A DNA stretch of 64,000 bases from Progne subis subis (GCA_022316685.1 JAKJHU010000005.1:17958707-18022706), one strand, 5' to 3'; positions 1 to 13,195 are shown, numbered from the stretch's first letter. A program made the numbers and translations. The notes: generated by a model not told the origin, from the letters alone.

Positions 1-3000
1 ACCTGTCTAAAAGTTGGCTGTGGACTTTATTAAAACAAAAAAACCTCATTCTTTTTTCTTGTTTTAATTGATTCAAGAGTAATTTTCATGGTTTTAATTG
101 CATCTCTTTTGGGCTGTCACTTCAACAGTTTCTTTACCACTTAGGTATAACTGAACTAGAAAACTGGACTTAGTTTTGAGATAATTTGTTTCCTGAATTC
201 TCAACTGTTTACATAACTTCAAAACAGAATGATTCATGAGCAAGAAATAGTGAAAACAAATATTGAGGATGACAGCTCTCTTGCAGGCTTGAACTGCAGC
301 TCACAGATCAATACCATACGCTTTGAGGTTTTACAATGTTGAAGCCAATGCAGAGTGTTGGCTGCCCCCTCCCCCAAGCTGGCAATAAAACCTCACACAG
401 ACAAGCCAAATAGAAAATTGATCTGGCAGAAACCACACCCCAGAAAAACAAAACAAGACGGTTTTCAGGACCAAGATACATCCGGTTTCCTGCATGGCAA
501 CACAAAAACTAGTGCCAGAACAAGAAGTACAGAAACATATCCCTTTCACCAGTGAGGGGTGGAGTGGCAATCACTGAAATTTCAGCGTGATAGTCCCAAC
601 AGACTTTGGGTTTTTCATTTTTTTCTCTTTAGAAAAACATTTTTGAAGATGAACAAAACTGACTGTCATCTGTTGGAGAAAAGTCCAAGTTTAGTCTAAA
701 CTTCATTTCTGTTAAACTGCTTTCTGGTTTGGGAATGAAGAGAAGCTTTAAGCCTTACCTTCAAAAAAGCAGTTTCAAAAGCATTTTAAGCCCATGGTTA
801 TTGGCAAAAGAGAGAAGGAAAATATTAATTGAGACCTTAAACAAAATGTTTGCACGTATATAGAAATATAACTCATAAAGACCAAATGGCACTTCATTTC
901 ACTAAACTGGTTTTTATATCCCAAGACTAAACAGAAAAGTTACCTTCCTCTTCATTCCTTTAGCTGTTCTGATATTTGATATCAGAAGTTATTTAACAGA
1001 AAGCTAGCTATATTTTTTTCCCAATGGAAAATGTATTTGATATTTCAGAGAAGAGAAAATATAACATTAAACCAAATATCACCCAATGTTATGCATATCC
1101 CTATATGACTACGCAGCTAATGTGTAAACGATATTTTAATATGGTTTTGTTGCTCAACATATTTTGATTCCTTAGTCACTGTCTGGTCAACTGTTGAAAG
1201 TTAAAATAAAAAACCCACAGTTTTGTATTAAAAGAAGCAATGTTTTCAAATGTCATCCAATTTACCTCTTATTTCACTATGGCTGTAAAATTATCTTCAG
1301 TCAATCCCTAAAGGATTAGCTGAACTGGGCCTTATTGTGGGGTTCAACTGTACAAACACCCAAACAATGGGTTTCACTAGTAATTTGAAACCACATAACA
1401 GGGAGATTTTTCCAGAATCCAATAATCACTGCAACAACTTTGAAATGGCCAAGACTCAGAGGTAGAGGTCTGGTTATTTCTTCTGGAAAAAAAAAAAAAA
1501 AAATAAAATTAGGCATGGGTGCAGATTTAGTTATTTCATGGGTCTCTGCCACCAGTTTGCTACACATCATTCCTGTTACAGGTGTTCTGAGACTGCCTTT
1601 GGAAGGTATGATGACTGCAGTGATTTCTACATAAAGTCAGAACACGATTTTTTAGACTCCTTCCTCCCTCCCTACAGAAGAAGGCTAGGGGACAGGATGA
1701 AAAGGTAAGGTGAAAGAGCTTGACACTATCAGAGCTTAGGAAACTTAAAACTGATGAAATGCAAGTGTTTCAGAGAGAAACAAAGCTACATAACTTTGTC
1801 AGTTATTCTTGCTCTTGCAGCTTACAAGGCCCTGTAGAGAGTCCATTAGTTTCTTTTCCTTCAGATATGTATGCCTGGAAAGTATCACCTGGACACTGAA
1901 CTGATCATCCACAGTCTCAAGCAACTAAGACATAGTTATTAAATTCAGAAGTTTCTGCCAGAATATTAACTCTGGGTCCACTTGTGTTCCACATATCTAC
2001 AATTCACATAAAATATTCCAGCATAATTTAAAAAATATGAAGTGCAAAGAAAAAAGTCTAAATCCACATAAATATGCTCCTGGCACAAGTATCTGAGCAG
2101 CATCAAGGATATTGCCAATGTCCTTGTTCCCTACAGTAGTTGAGAATTCGTAAATAAAAGTGTCCTGATGTGTGTAGAAATCAGAAACAGATGGGCTGAC
2201 CACCTCAAAATGCCAACAGGTTTTCCTGTGAATTTGCCAATTTTCTTTAAAGGTACTGTAATAATCTTCCACATTACTATGAAATTAAGACCAATTGAGG
2301 ATTTGGGAATAGTATAACTACAGGGAACATGATCTCCTTGGACATCTAAGCATTTCTGTTTTGCCAACTCCCTGCTCTGAAATCCTTGAAGAGAAGGCCT
2401 ATTTTCAGTCCTGCTAAATGTTGCACTCATGGAGCCTGAAGTACCCCTGTTGCACTTGAACCACCCAGCACTCTTAAGGCATAACAGGCAGACCCTCCCC
2501 AGCCAGCAGGACTAAGAGCTGCAGAACAGCAGACAGCTTCTCTTGGTACCTAGCCCATCTGCGAACCATTCCCTTCCAAATTCTGATCTATCAAGGTAGC
2601 TCAACCTGTCACTCTGACCTCCATTTAAATTCATGTGAGAAACTCACAAATAAATCTATATTTTTGACCTCCTATATACCCACTGGATGAAAAGCACTGT
2701 AAAAAATAATCTCACACTTACAGGTATGAATGGCATTCTGTAATTTTCTTGTGATATAGATGAGACTTGTTAAAATGGCTTAAAAGTGGGAAAACGTGAA
2801 GGGTTAAGAGCAAATTATCAAAAATGCTCAAAACCAAATAGTTCAAGTTTTCAACTCATATTTTAATAATATATGGAGTAAAAATTTCAAGCATACTTCA
2901 ATGAATTAGAAACCTAGCCTTCATTATTGATAAAAGCTCTTTGTAAGTATTAATGCAAAACTCAAATATTGAGAGAAAACAAGAAAAAATACTTCATTAT

Positions 3001-4689
3001 TCCAAACAGGACTGATAATATTTGGGCTTGTTCTAACATTAAGGATATGTTACTTCTAGTTTATTAGCTATTGCTAAATAATATACATCATTTTTATATA
3101 GCTTTCCTGCACAACAAAGAAAAAAAAAAAAAAAAAGGTGCTGCCCCAAAAGGCCAAGCATTATGTAAATGAGGAAATTGTAATTATTTTCCTGATTTCT
3201 TCATGAAATTGGGATTGCTAAAAGCATTCCATGTACTATCATAATTACCAGTAATAACATAAGAACTAATGCATTCCTGCAATTTTCAGTCCATTACTTG
3301 TGGATTTGTCATTTGTTATTTCTATCTCACAAAAGGAAGTTAAGCATTTTTATACTTAAAGCAAGAATTCATCAACACAAACATAGCAATTACTGAATCT
3401 CTTAAAAGCCAAAGGTAAAGAAGGAATTTCTTTTAAGTGAGGTCGCAGAGATATCTGGTGAGCTTCACTGTTCATAGTGACTATTACACAAAGCAAAAAC
3501 TGAAAGAGAAATTTCATCTTCTGCCAATTACTTTAATAGTCTATAATGCTCTGACTGTGAAATTCCTGGATAAGCAAAAAAACTCCTAATACTTCTCAAG
3601 AACGAATGACACTTATTCCTTACTGATCAGTCCAAATCCATGCAAATCACAGCAGACCTTTTACTACATTTTGGGGAAGAATACTTGTTCCTGTACAGTG
3701 ATGAGTAAAATCGCATGCATTCCTAACTACATGGGTTACTCAGATCGTAAAGGGTGTGCAAGACAGCATTAGTGACACAGGGTCTTATCCCACCAGAAAA
3801 CTGAACACTGCTTTTCTTCCAGCGATTAAATGAATGGGCTGAAGAGAAGGTATCAGCTTTAGAGTTGCACAAGGACTGCCAAATTTCCTTCAAGCGGTTA
3901 GCAACAGGACAAGGGAAAGAAACAGCACCAGACTTCAACCTTGTCTCATTTTTAAAAAAATAGTAACAAAAAACCCCCAAACCCACGCCATACACTGCAG
4001 CGTTCTCAGACCACTGTCATCTGGCACATGAAGAAGCCTTTTAAATATATTAGAACAACCAATACTTTTTCTCCAGTATCCTCACTGACCCTTTAGTTGC
4101 TAGCTTTTAATACATAAGAAAACTGTGAAACTTTCAAAAATTCATAAATTTGCTAATTTCTGATGATAACCTAGATAATGAAATAGCAGGGGGAAAAACA
4201 GGAGTTGTAAAGCCCTAGTTTAGATGACCTGACCTAAACAACCACACAACTAAAATTTCTTTAATGCACAGGATCCTGCTCTCAAACTTCCATAAAAGTT
4301 TTAGCTCTCCTGTTTGAAAGAGAAATGCGCATTAAATACTTTTGCACATATAAGGCCAAAAACGCAGATGTATGATTGTTTCTGCCATTAGCAACGAGGG
4401 CTCCAAAGCCAGAATGCTAATAACACTTCCAGCATTCAAAGGCTCTTCCAGGTATAAAAATCCCTACTCTCCAAGTACTTTAGTTTCACAGATAGAAGTA
4501 CTTACAAACTGTGTGACTTCTTAAAAATATATATGTGACAACAAATAGGTCAGTCATATCCATATAAACAACAGAAAATTATAGGAGAAACTGGTCATGT
4601 CTTCCTATAGGAAAGCAACACAGAGCAAAAATGAAGAAAGGTGCATCATGCAAGAAATCAAACCCAGAAACAAACAGATGCAAGTTTAC
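1..4689 (-). other. LAMA2: LAMA2 intron 3 (partial)
   Basis: This intron starts at the exon-3 donor GTAAAC (4689-4684) and runs off the left edge. I looked on the minus strand for exon 4, which should continue the LN domain, and did not find it. The stretch is AT-rich non-coding DNA with A17 tracts at 1487-1503 and 3120-3136. A slightly more GC-rich patch at about 2430-2630 has no family I recognise. No convincing gene, RNA or transposon was seen otherwise. Confidence 0.85.
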
Positions 4690-4802
4690 CTGTTGGAGGT
4701 CCAGTGTAATGGTCACATAATGATATTCAATTCCATTCTGGATACTAGGGCTTTGCCACCAAGTGTTCTTGCCATCAATTGCATTTGTTATCGGGTGTCG
4801 TT
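4690..4802 (-). CDS. LAMA2: Laminin subunit alpha-2, coding exon 3 (LN domain)
   Basis: Read on the minus strand, these 113 bp encode an uninterrupted peptide containing RHPITNAIDGKNTWWQSP and then YHYVTITLDLQQ, a hallmark of the laminin alpha N-terminal (LN) domain. Family knowledge: LN domains polymerise laminins in basement membranes, and laminin alpha-2 (merosin) is the main heavy chain around muscle and Schwann cells. Seen directly: the 3' splice site (TTCTAACAG) ends at 4803, the exon opens with bases 2-3 of a Gln codon begun in exon 2, and it closes on a complete CAG codon followed by the donor GTAAAC (4689-4684). Length, phase-1 entry and phase-0 exit agree with human LAMA2 exon 3 (c.284-396) as I remember it. 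LAMA1 is the closest alternative, but the exon-2 peptide favours LAMA2. The exon is not a multiple of three, so skipping it would shift the frame. Confidence 0.96.
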
Positions 4803-5038
4803 CTGTTAGAACAGCAGAAACATATAAGTTAATTTCAAAACTATTAGAAGATTTAATTATTTTTTGATCTGAAATCCAGATTTTGAGACAATTGCAGAAC
4901 TAATAAGGCAGAACTTCAAAAAAGAAAAAAAGAATAAATTAATTTTTCTTATACTCTTGGGCCACCAGTCATGCTTATTATTAATGGACTGTAGGAGAAG
5001 GGAATACAGGTGACCTTGCATCTGATAAGTAACAGCTG

Positions 5039-5453
5039 TGTTAATTACCCAATACAGCCTTGCCCCTGATGAGTCACAGCTATATCTAATAAAAGTAAGC
5101 ATGATAAAAGGTAGTGGGCAAGCTAGTGAGGGGGGAATGATGAAGAAGAAGGATCCTGGGGAGAGAATTACTGCTGTGAGGTCAGTCTGGGTCTGCAGTT
5201 GGAGCCTATTGCTGGAACTTGCAGTCACAGTCTAGCCAGGTAAAAGCCTGCAGTCAGAGTCTGCAAACTAATATGTGCGCTCATTGTTTAGCAGGAAATA
5301 ACCAGCAGTCAGAGGCTGCAAGGGAAACCTACAGCAGGAACTTGCTGCAGCCAGAGTCAAGATGGCTGAGCTGTAAAGAGGAATAAACCAGGACCCTTTT
5401 CATGCTGTGATAAACAAGAAGTCTGTGTCTCAGCTTATTTCTGGTGTCTAACA
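5039..5453 (+). mobile_element. Probable solo LTR of an endogenous retrovirus
   Basis: A block more GC-rich than its surroundings begins TGTTAATTACCC and ends GGTGTCTAACA, giving TG...CA ends with a 5-bp inverted match (TGTTA/TAACA). It has a TATA-like TAATAAAAG near 5087 and an AATAAA signal near 5381, followed by a GTGTCTCAGCTTATTTCTGG segment typical of a U5 region. No clean target-site duplication flanks these ends, so the left boundary is uncertain. In this orientation it is antisense to LAMA2. It sits about 240 bp from the exon-3 acceptor. Confidence 0.5.
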
Positions 5454-8453
5454 AGAGGGCTGCTGCAACACTGGAATACTGATCTGATCTTAGTTGTTTA
5501 ATTTTGGTTATGATAACAAGACAGAACACCTAATTGCAGAAGGCTCTCCTGATGCTATAGAAAATGTACGAATGTAGGTTTTTAAATCAAGTAAACACTT
5601 CCTGCACTCTTTCCAAAGTTTTAAGTACTGCAAAGTCATTGAATGTTTCAACAGAAACAACAAATCAGGAACCTGAGATATGGTGTGCAAGAAAAGCAGA
5701 AGTTAAAGTAATACAAGTACTGGCATTTCTAAGCACATGTGGAAACACTTCAGGAAATAATTCAGAAATCATTACAGAACAGATTCCTGAACTGGAAAGT
5801 TTTCTGACTTGCATAGATACATATAAAGGTTTGTTTGGTTATAATCCATATCAAAGTCCAAGATACATTATCTTTCATGTCTATATTTACTCTGCTGCAG
5901 TGTCCCAAATGAATCCTAAATAAGAAGGACACAAATTTACTTACAGAATTGAATTTTTCCTGAATTTTGAGATCTACATTATCAAAGTTTGCTTACTTAG
6001 AATCTTAATGTTATTTAGACTGACAAAAATCACTCTCAATATTTCCAGGTTATTTTTTTGTGTTTCTCTCCTGCCCAAAATGGAGAATAACAAAATCACA
6101 ATTTTAAAAGGTACAGTTTTGAAGACCCTAATTTTCCAGAGCAAGCCTGTGCATTATGAGGAAAATAACCCAAAGGAAATTTAAATGTGATAAGTTTCTT
6201 CAAGGCAAGTTCTGTTTACAAGAATATGAATTAGGAGAAAACCCTCCCCCTCTTTTTAAGGATGACTTTCTAAAATATCAGGTTTCCTTGGTATAAAGAT
6301 GGAATATGATTCATGACTAGTTGGACCTAGAATTGCAAAAAAATAATTTACAAACAGATTAATTTGCTTATTATTTTAATTATTACTTAACTAGCCAGAT
6401 TGATAGTCTTTGTATCTCTGTTTTTTTGCTATATCAACCACTTGCGGAGGACAGGAGTACTAGCTCATTAAGGGAAGCCAGAACACCTGGACATATTTAA
6501 AGATACAACTGAAGTGCCTTGTGGGAGTGAGCGAAGGCATAAACCTTCAATGTTGAAAATACTAATAATTTAATTTAAATATTATTCAATGGTATTAGGC
6601 AGCAGCAACATTTGCAAGTTGGAATTCTGGTACTACAACTGATAAAGCTTTGTCTTTATATTGAGGAGAAAAGCAAAGCACATGCTATGCTTTACATGCT
6701 GTCAGTTTGCACAGCTCTGTTTTCTCAAGTATTGGTTTTAAATGAGTGGCAGCAAATATCAACTGTAAATCAAATTCAGGGCTTTTCAGTGATTGTGACA
6801 GAAGTTGTCTAATTGGAAATTTTGATCTAAGTCTCCTCAGATGAAATTGACATAAAGGTAAATCATCAGAAGGAGGACTGGGAGATGAATCAACAATTAA
6901 CTGTAATCACCATTATGGAAGTTTAATCATAATTAATTTGAAATTGATTAATTTCTGGCATGTTTAGCTGATTTAAAAGGTAAGGGGTGAAAAATACAAT
7001 ATTTGTAAAAAGGACTGGATTGCAAATGCAGTTCAAGGACCAATCTCCCTGATGGACAGCAAGAGGGAGAACTTAGAGAGTGAGCCCATCAAACTGTACA
7101 CTTTAATTTGGACTCACTTGTGATTAACCAGGGAATTTGTGTTCATTTCCTACTGCAGTAATTAAGGGGAAGCACTCCAGACTCACACATTCCAGGGGGA
7201 TCATTTGAAGTCTGGTTATATTACACAGTTCTCCTATTAACAAGCCATCTTTGTTTAAACAAGGCACTTCCATTTACCAAATGAGCACTTAAAGACCTTA
7301 AAATGAGACATGATTTCACAAAAGACTAGATACTATGAAGCTGGACTGATTCAAGTTTCGAAGAGAGTAGGAACAAGGGGAAAAATAGATATAAATCATT
7401 CAGATGGGGTTTTTTATGTACACACACATATATGTCTGTGTATATACACATATTTTAGTGCACACTGTCTGACATCATAGACAAGACAAAGCAATATCTC
7501 TGGTTTAGGTTTGCTTTTTGAAATAAGCAAGCTTCATATAGGAAAAAAAAAAAACTTGGGAAATGAGCATGTGTCTCTAAATTCCCATTTGTAAAATAAG
7601 AAAGTAGTTTGCACAGTCTCTCCGCCAGTCGGAATGCTTCCAAAACCTGAATTCTTCTCTGAGTGAAACACGCTGCTATAATGTAATTGGATGTTTCTAT
7701 TGCTAAAGAATCATATGACCTTTCCTCAGAACTGCATTTTCTGCAGTTAAAGAAGACATTGAAACTTGGAAAACAACCTGGAAAAAAATAGGTTGTAACT
7801 GTCTTCAGAAAACTAAGTAGCACACACTAGGATAATTATAAATAGCTTTGCAATTATAAGATGAGGAGCAATTTAGCAGGAAAAGAAAACACCTGAAGTT
7901 TGCAATGGACAACTAACTGTCCTCTCAGTGGTGTTTCACCATTAACAATGGGAAATATCAAAGTAAAACGTGAACAGGAATACATGATTATTCTGAAGCA
8001 AAGCTGGACCTCTGTGTAGTGCTAGTAAGAGCTCAGGTGAATTTTAATAAATATGAAAGCTTCTAGAGAGAATTCAGAGAACTGCAATTCAAGCAGTTAG
8101 AGTTCTAGAAGATAAAACCTATAAGGAGAATTAAAGATAAGATAGCTTAGTGTAGAAACTAGATAGAGCATTACCATCACCCCTCAATTGATTAAGTAAA
8201 ATACTTCTTTTAAGAAAAAGTGAATAATAATCCATTCCTTGTATAGACTGAACTTTGGAAACAGGTAACATGAATTTCTGCAAGGAGATGCTGTTAGAAA
8301 AAACACTTAGTTTTGAGTGATGTAATGAGGGAGCCATGCTAGAAAGTGTGGCAATGGGAGGAAGTTTCTAAGGACAATCCAAACAAGCTTTTTTCTGGAA
8401 AGCTCCAGCCACAGAAATCTCATCCTGTCTAGAACTAGCAGACAGATTTAATG

Positions 8454-8455
<2 letters not shown>

Positions 8456-8494
<39 letters not shown>
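8456..8494. repeat. Homopolymer T39
   Basis: 39 consecutive T on the plus strand, the longest homopolymer I see in the window. On the LAMA2 transcript strand it is an A tract. No retroposed sequence was recognised next to it. Confidence 0.97.
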
Positions 8495-8497
<3 letters not shown>

Positions 8498-9360
8498 CCT
8501 GTTGTTTTAAGCACATGTTTAAATGTCATGAGGTATAAATGTATCTGAGCTAAGTTTTATTGGAACACAGTTGCAAAAAAAAAAAATTGTCTTCATGCTT
8601 TTGTGTCTGTGCTACTTCCATCTATTCCATTAAAAACTGTCTTAAGTATCCCTACATCCTCTACTAACTACAGTGCCAATATACTCATGAAAATCTAATA
8701 ATGTTAAAATTGTTCATGTCTTTCACTGCAAGGTTACATGAAATTAAACTTGTATGACTTGACTAAGAAATTTTCATAGTTCTAATCTTCCCAAATACCA
8801 GAAATAAGCATGTCTGAAGTAGATGATGATGAATTCATACTTGAAAACTGTTTTTGCATCCAGGCAATGTTTAGGAAAACAGTGTTAGCAAAAATCAATT
8901 TTAATATTAAAAACTAAGCATTAAACCAAGCAGTGCTCCATTACTTTAACTTATTTTTTCTGGTTCAGTGAAACTGAATTTACTGGAATTTCAGATATTG
9001 CTGAGATTGGCCAAAATGTTCAAATTCTACATGTAGGTATGCAGGTAAAGTCAGTTATCTGTTTTTCACTCACAGTTAGTGTATATCAAAAGAATTCAGC
9101 TACAACTGTAGATACTTAACTTTTAAAAATCCAAATTTAGGTGCTCTGCTTTTCAGTATTTGAATCAGAAAGTTCCGTGGGAGGACTACCCATATTAGAT
9201 AAGATTTTGAAATACCTTTGGAAGACATGGTCAACCTGATTTAAAAAGAGACACATTTCACAGTAATCAGGCTGGTGAACTATGGTTTTGTTTCCTGTGT
9301 ACTTGCACCCCTTGGAAAAAAAATCTTTTAAAAGGAACAAAATGAAAATGGCACACATAC

Positions 9361-9531
9361 GATGTGGAACTCGGCTCCTTTGATCACAAATGCGGCACTG
9401 AGGGTTCCTTGCAGGCTGTCCAGGTACATGTTCAACCAGTTTGCAGTACATTTCCCGCCCCTTTTCTCCACAGGTAGCATTGGTTGTGATGAGAGCATTA
9501 CTAGCCAGGTTCAGCACTGCAGGAAACAGTC
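9361..9531 (-). CDS. LAMA2: Laminin subunit alpha-2, coding exon 2 (start of mature chain, LN domain)
   Basis: On the minus strand, 171 bp follow a pyrimidine-rich acceptor (TTATTTTCAG, ending at 9532) and end before the donor GTATGTG (9360-9354). The peptide starts at the second base of a Gly codon and reads LFPAVLNLASNALITTNATC, then includes MYCKLVEHVPGQPARNPQCR and the Cys pair of the first LN disulfide region. This is the N-terminus of the mature laminin alpha-2 chain just after the signal-peptide exon. Entry and exit are both phase 1 and the length equals human exon 2 (c.113-283) as I recall it, so loss of this exon alone would keep the frame. The Asn-Ala-Thr glycosylation sequon is kept. 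Compared with the human sequence as remembered, Pro in the GEKGPEM motif is Arg here, and the exon's C-terminal end is DQRSRVPH where human has an Asn-Ser-Ser sequon. There is no frameshift or stop. Exon 1 must lie to the right, beyond the window. Confidence 0.97.
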
Positions 9532-11831
9532 CTGAAAATAAAATAAAATCATAAACAAAAGCAACAGAGGCAAAACCCAGGTGAATTTAGCAGAATAATC
9601 AAAAATGAATGTAACACCTGTTACAACATTAAAGCAAAAGCCTTCATTTTCAACAGCTATGGAAGTATTAAAGAACAACTCTGGATGTGTATCCAGAATT
9701 TAGACATCAGAATAAAGCCATTATACTAATGGGTTTCTCCCCATTCTTCTAAAATTCAAATCGATACCTTCAGACTACATCATGAACAACAGCCGGACGC
9801 CAAAGGAGAAAGTACAGAAACACACAAAGCATCATAAAATTTTATTTTTCACAATCAAACCTTGTGTTACTACACAATTGGCCATGGAAACATTGTACAC
9901 AATGTACCAATGAAAACTCTTTATCATTCTTCTTTTCTGCTGACACCTCCATGGAACAGCTTTTCCTCCATAGACTGCAGTATTTGCATTACATTGTATT
10001 ACTGTTCTGCTTAGGACTTCATAGACACCTTTATCATCAGAACAGCTGGGTAATTCATCCAGCAACATGAATAGCTTATGTCATGTTTCCCTTTCCTCAA
10101 GAAGAAAATAATATATACGACATCATATCTTTTAGGGTAGTACTGTTGTTATTTTTCCAGGTGTACATGCTGAGTGATGTATTATAATTCTCATTCAGCA
10201 CAGCATTTAAGCATGTCTGAGTGCTCTGCTGAGCTGAGTTATATGTAGCAGTAAGCTATAAAGATTATAAACCTTATGAAGAACATTCATTAAGGTGGGT
10301 TACTCTCCTTCCCACTAAGTACTGATCAAAACCTTTGAGCCGTAATAAAATTGATCCACAGAGACAAATTGATGTGTTGAATGTATATATTAGTACCCTT
10401 CACATTAAATCAACCCATTTTGCATCTTCAAAAGCAAATTTGCCACAGCTACAGGCTAAATAAAAAAAAAACCCCAAACCAACCAAATACAAGGCTGATG
10501 TATGGACTCTTGGGATCACTTTTAGATTCATTTTATGACTATTTCACCTGGTCCAAAACTCACTCTTTTGCAATTCATTCAGCTTCCAGCCCTATTATAC
10601 TATTATAACCTTAAAATAAGGTCACAATAAAAACTGAATTGGTCATTATTGAACTCTGATAAAGCTCCCTTTATAATGGCATTTCTTTTTGACCTCCCCC
10701 AATGGACAACACTCTTCAACTGTCTCAGTCCTTTAACACCAGTCTCCTGCTTGTCTCTGCAATTAACCAGTGTGCCATTTAATTACCAAGCTTGGCTGGT
10801 CATGGTACAGCTGTCCTTTGACATTGTGAGTTAGTGACTCTCACCCACACTTTAAAACCATATGTAAATATACTGCTTGAGAAAGAGAGCCAATTAGTTA
10901 CTAGCCTGTCCAATTTGCGCAGTCAATACTTGAGATTTTATTGATCATGTAACTTGCTCCTGTATAGATTAAAACTCATTTGCATCGCATTTTAAAATCT
11001 ATACAGTTGTTCTTGTATTTTTATTCACTGCATTCAGTGGCATCTTCTGCCTTCTGTGATGGGACCACATGGTAAAAATCTGTATAAGCATTAACAGAGC
11101 AGATGAATTAATAGCTGTGGAATGTCCTATGCTGACTGACAGCCTCATTATTCTCTTTTTAGGCTGTACAAAGTTAATAGTGTAGAAGCCAGTAATCATT
11201 TAGTGATAGCAAAGAGTCTGGCATTTGGTTCAGAGCTAAGTATTTTAAGCCCTCAAAAGTGAATCTCGTACAAAGGACAGAATGATCCTACATGCAAAGA
11301 ATTGCAGTACATAGCATCAGGAGAATAAATCCTTCAAGAAAGAACTGAAAGACAGCAACCAAAAAGCCTCCAGATTCACATAGCTATAAAAATATTGCCT
11401 TTTCTATGTGTATCACAAATCATGCCACTGTTCTAAGTTTTAACACAAACTTTAAATGTAAGATATTAAATAAATGAAGAGTACTTATGAAATTAATTTA
11501 TTAGAACATATCTTTACCCTTGTGTCATCCTCTTTAATGTGCAGATTATCTTATGGTAAAGCTAACAAAAGAGCCTTATCCATAATCAGTACAAACTCAG
11601 GCAACAAAACAAGTATTGGATGTTTCACTGAAGAACCCACATCAAGATACCAGTATCTCACAGAGGTGCTCCACACTGAATTCCCCACAGGCTTGGAGTG
11701 ACAGGCAGAGAGCAAAAGATGCACATTACAGCCAGCACTTCACCTTTGCTATTGAGTAATTCTTCAGTTCTGGGGTTTTAACAAGTAATCATTAACGAAT
11801 ATATATTTGAAGGTTTTTTTGAAAACCTTTA

Positions 11832-11907
11832 CTTCCAAGGAGCAGGGGGCTGGGAAGAATAGGCCTTAGGAGTCCCTTCCAACTCAAGATATTTTATGAC
11901 TCTGTAA
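11832..11907 (+). mobile_element. CR1 LINE, 3'-terminal fragment
   Basis: The run AGCAGGGGGCTGGGAAGAA, then AGTCCCTTCCAACTC and TTTATGACTCTG matches the CR1 3' end, where a 'ggggttggactagatgacc...gtcccttccaac' segment precedes the ATTCTATG-type terminal repeat. It is 5'-truncated to about 76 bp, as is usual for CR1. It lies antisense to LAMA2. Confidence 0.8.
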
Positions 11908-13179
11908 TACTTCTTTGTAGAGTCCAAAAGAATGCTTTGTTTTGAAAGAACATTTGATGTGCAAGCCTAATAGAATGGAAAAAGCAATATAATTCATATT
12001 GATTTCTAGCAGTTCCATATAGATATATATTTTTCACAACAGAGGCACTACATTCTAGCAATACAGAAGATGAAACCATTGTCCTGAAACTTTTAGCTAG
12101 GCCTTTTCAATATGAAATAAATATGTGTATGTTTATGATGCTAATATATGTGGTCACATTTTCTGAGATTCACATCTTAAAGATAATCTTCTAGTTATAA
12201 ATCCCCAGGAAAAAAGGCAAGAGAGCTCTAGATAGCACAGTTAAATGGTTTTTTGCCTTGTTTTTCATTACAATAATCATACACAAGAAATATTTAAAAA
12301 CTGCTGTGCTAGCTTTGCACATCTTTGATTCAATTTCCCAATAAATTTTAAAGTTTGTTGTTATCAATCCCACCTTGACTTCTATGGGCATCAAACACTT
12401 CCAAAAATATGATCTCCTAAAATTAGAAAGAGTTCTTCTTTCTTTATTGACAAATGACTTCTGTAAACCTTTGCTCCAGTGCAAAGACTGGATAAAATGC
12501 CTCTGAGCCACAAACATATCATCTCTAGTCTGTGCAGCTCAAGTGCAAGCAGAAAAATGCTACTCCCCTCAACTGCCAGCTACATCAATTTTTCTCTCCT
12601 TTGTGACACTAGGCAAGAATCATATGACCATTAATTTCCATCTGTTAAAAAATAACAAAACTCTAGCAATTGCATGAAGGTAATAGGAAGAAAAGATTGG
12701 CTTTTAATTAGGTAGTGGCTTTAGCAAATTGGGTTCAATTTCTGGTTTTCAAAGGACTGCTGCTGTGTTAAGAGAAAGTGTATCAGATTCTCTTCTGGTC
12801 ATCTTTCTGCTTTACACTTTGGTTTTTAAGCACGGAACATAATCCGTGAAGATTTTAGTGCATGGAAACCCAATAGAAAGTTTGTTTTGTGTTGACAGGG
12901 GAACAAACTATGAAAGGCAAATAGCACAGAAATGAATCAAATAATTTAAAATGGTGTACAATACACAGGTAATCAAGCATGCTGCTCAAGTCACTAGAGA
13001 ATTAATGATGATAAGTTTAGCATGCATTTTCAACAGAAACAGTTCTAGAAAAAAAATGTGAAAAGGAAAAGCAGCAAATCAGCAGGATTTTCTTGCCTAC
13101 AAACCTCTATGTGCTCAAGTTTTACATTGCCACTGTTCTAGTTAAATAAGAGTGGTATCAAGGTACTACCTATATTATC

Positions 13180-13195
13180 TTTTTTTTTTTTTTTT
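13180..13195. repeat. Homopolymer T16
   Basis: Sixteen consecutive T on the plus strand, one of only three T tracts of 12 or more. Confidence 0.95.

Larger units (their letters stand above)
4803..9360 (-). other. LAMA2: LAMA2 intron 2 (complete, 4558 bp)
   Basis: Bounded by the exon-2 donor GTATGTG (9360) and the exon-3 acceptor TTCTAACAG (4803). It is a phase-1 intron. It holds a probable solo LTR at 5039-5453 close to exon 3, a T39 tract at 8456-8494 and A12 tracts at 7543-7554 and 8575-8586. A TATATG/CACACA-rich patch lies at 7417-7453. The rest is unannotated AT-rich DNA in which I see no further structure. Confidence 0.93.

Noticed and set aside
1..4689. LAMA2 exon 4 in the left part
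   Set aside because: No minus-strand segment with the LN-domain continuation or fitting splice sites was seen. It should be further left.
5564..5923. 119-codon plus-strand frame as a gene
   Set aside because: Composition is that of random intron sequence, with no domain, signal peptide or repeat. It lies inside LAMA2 intron 2.
7455..7823. 122-codon minus-strand frame as an extra LAMA2 exon
   Set aside because: Laminin LN exons continue directly from exon 2 to exon 3 in phase. The frame has no laminin motif and would break the reading frame arrangement.
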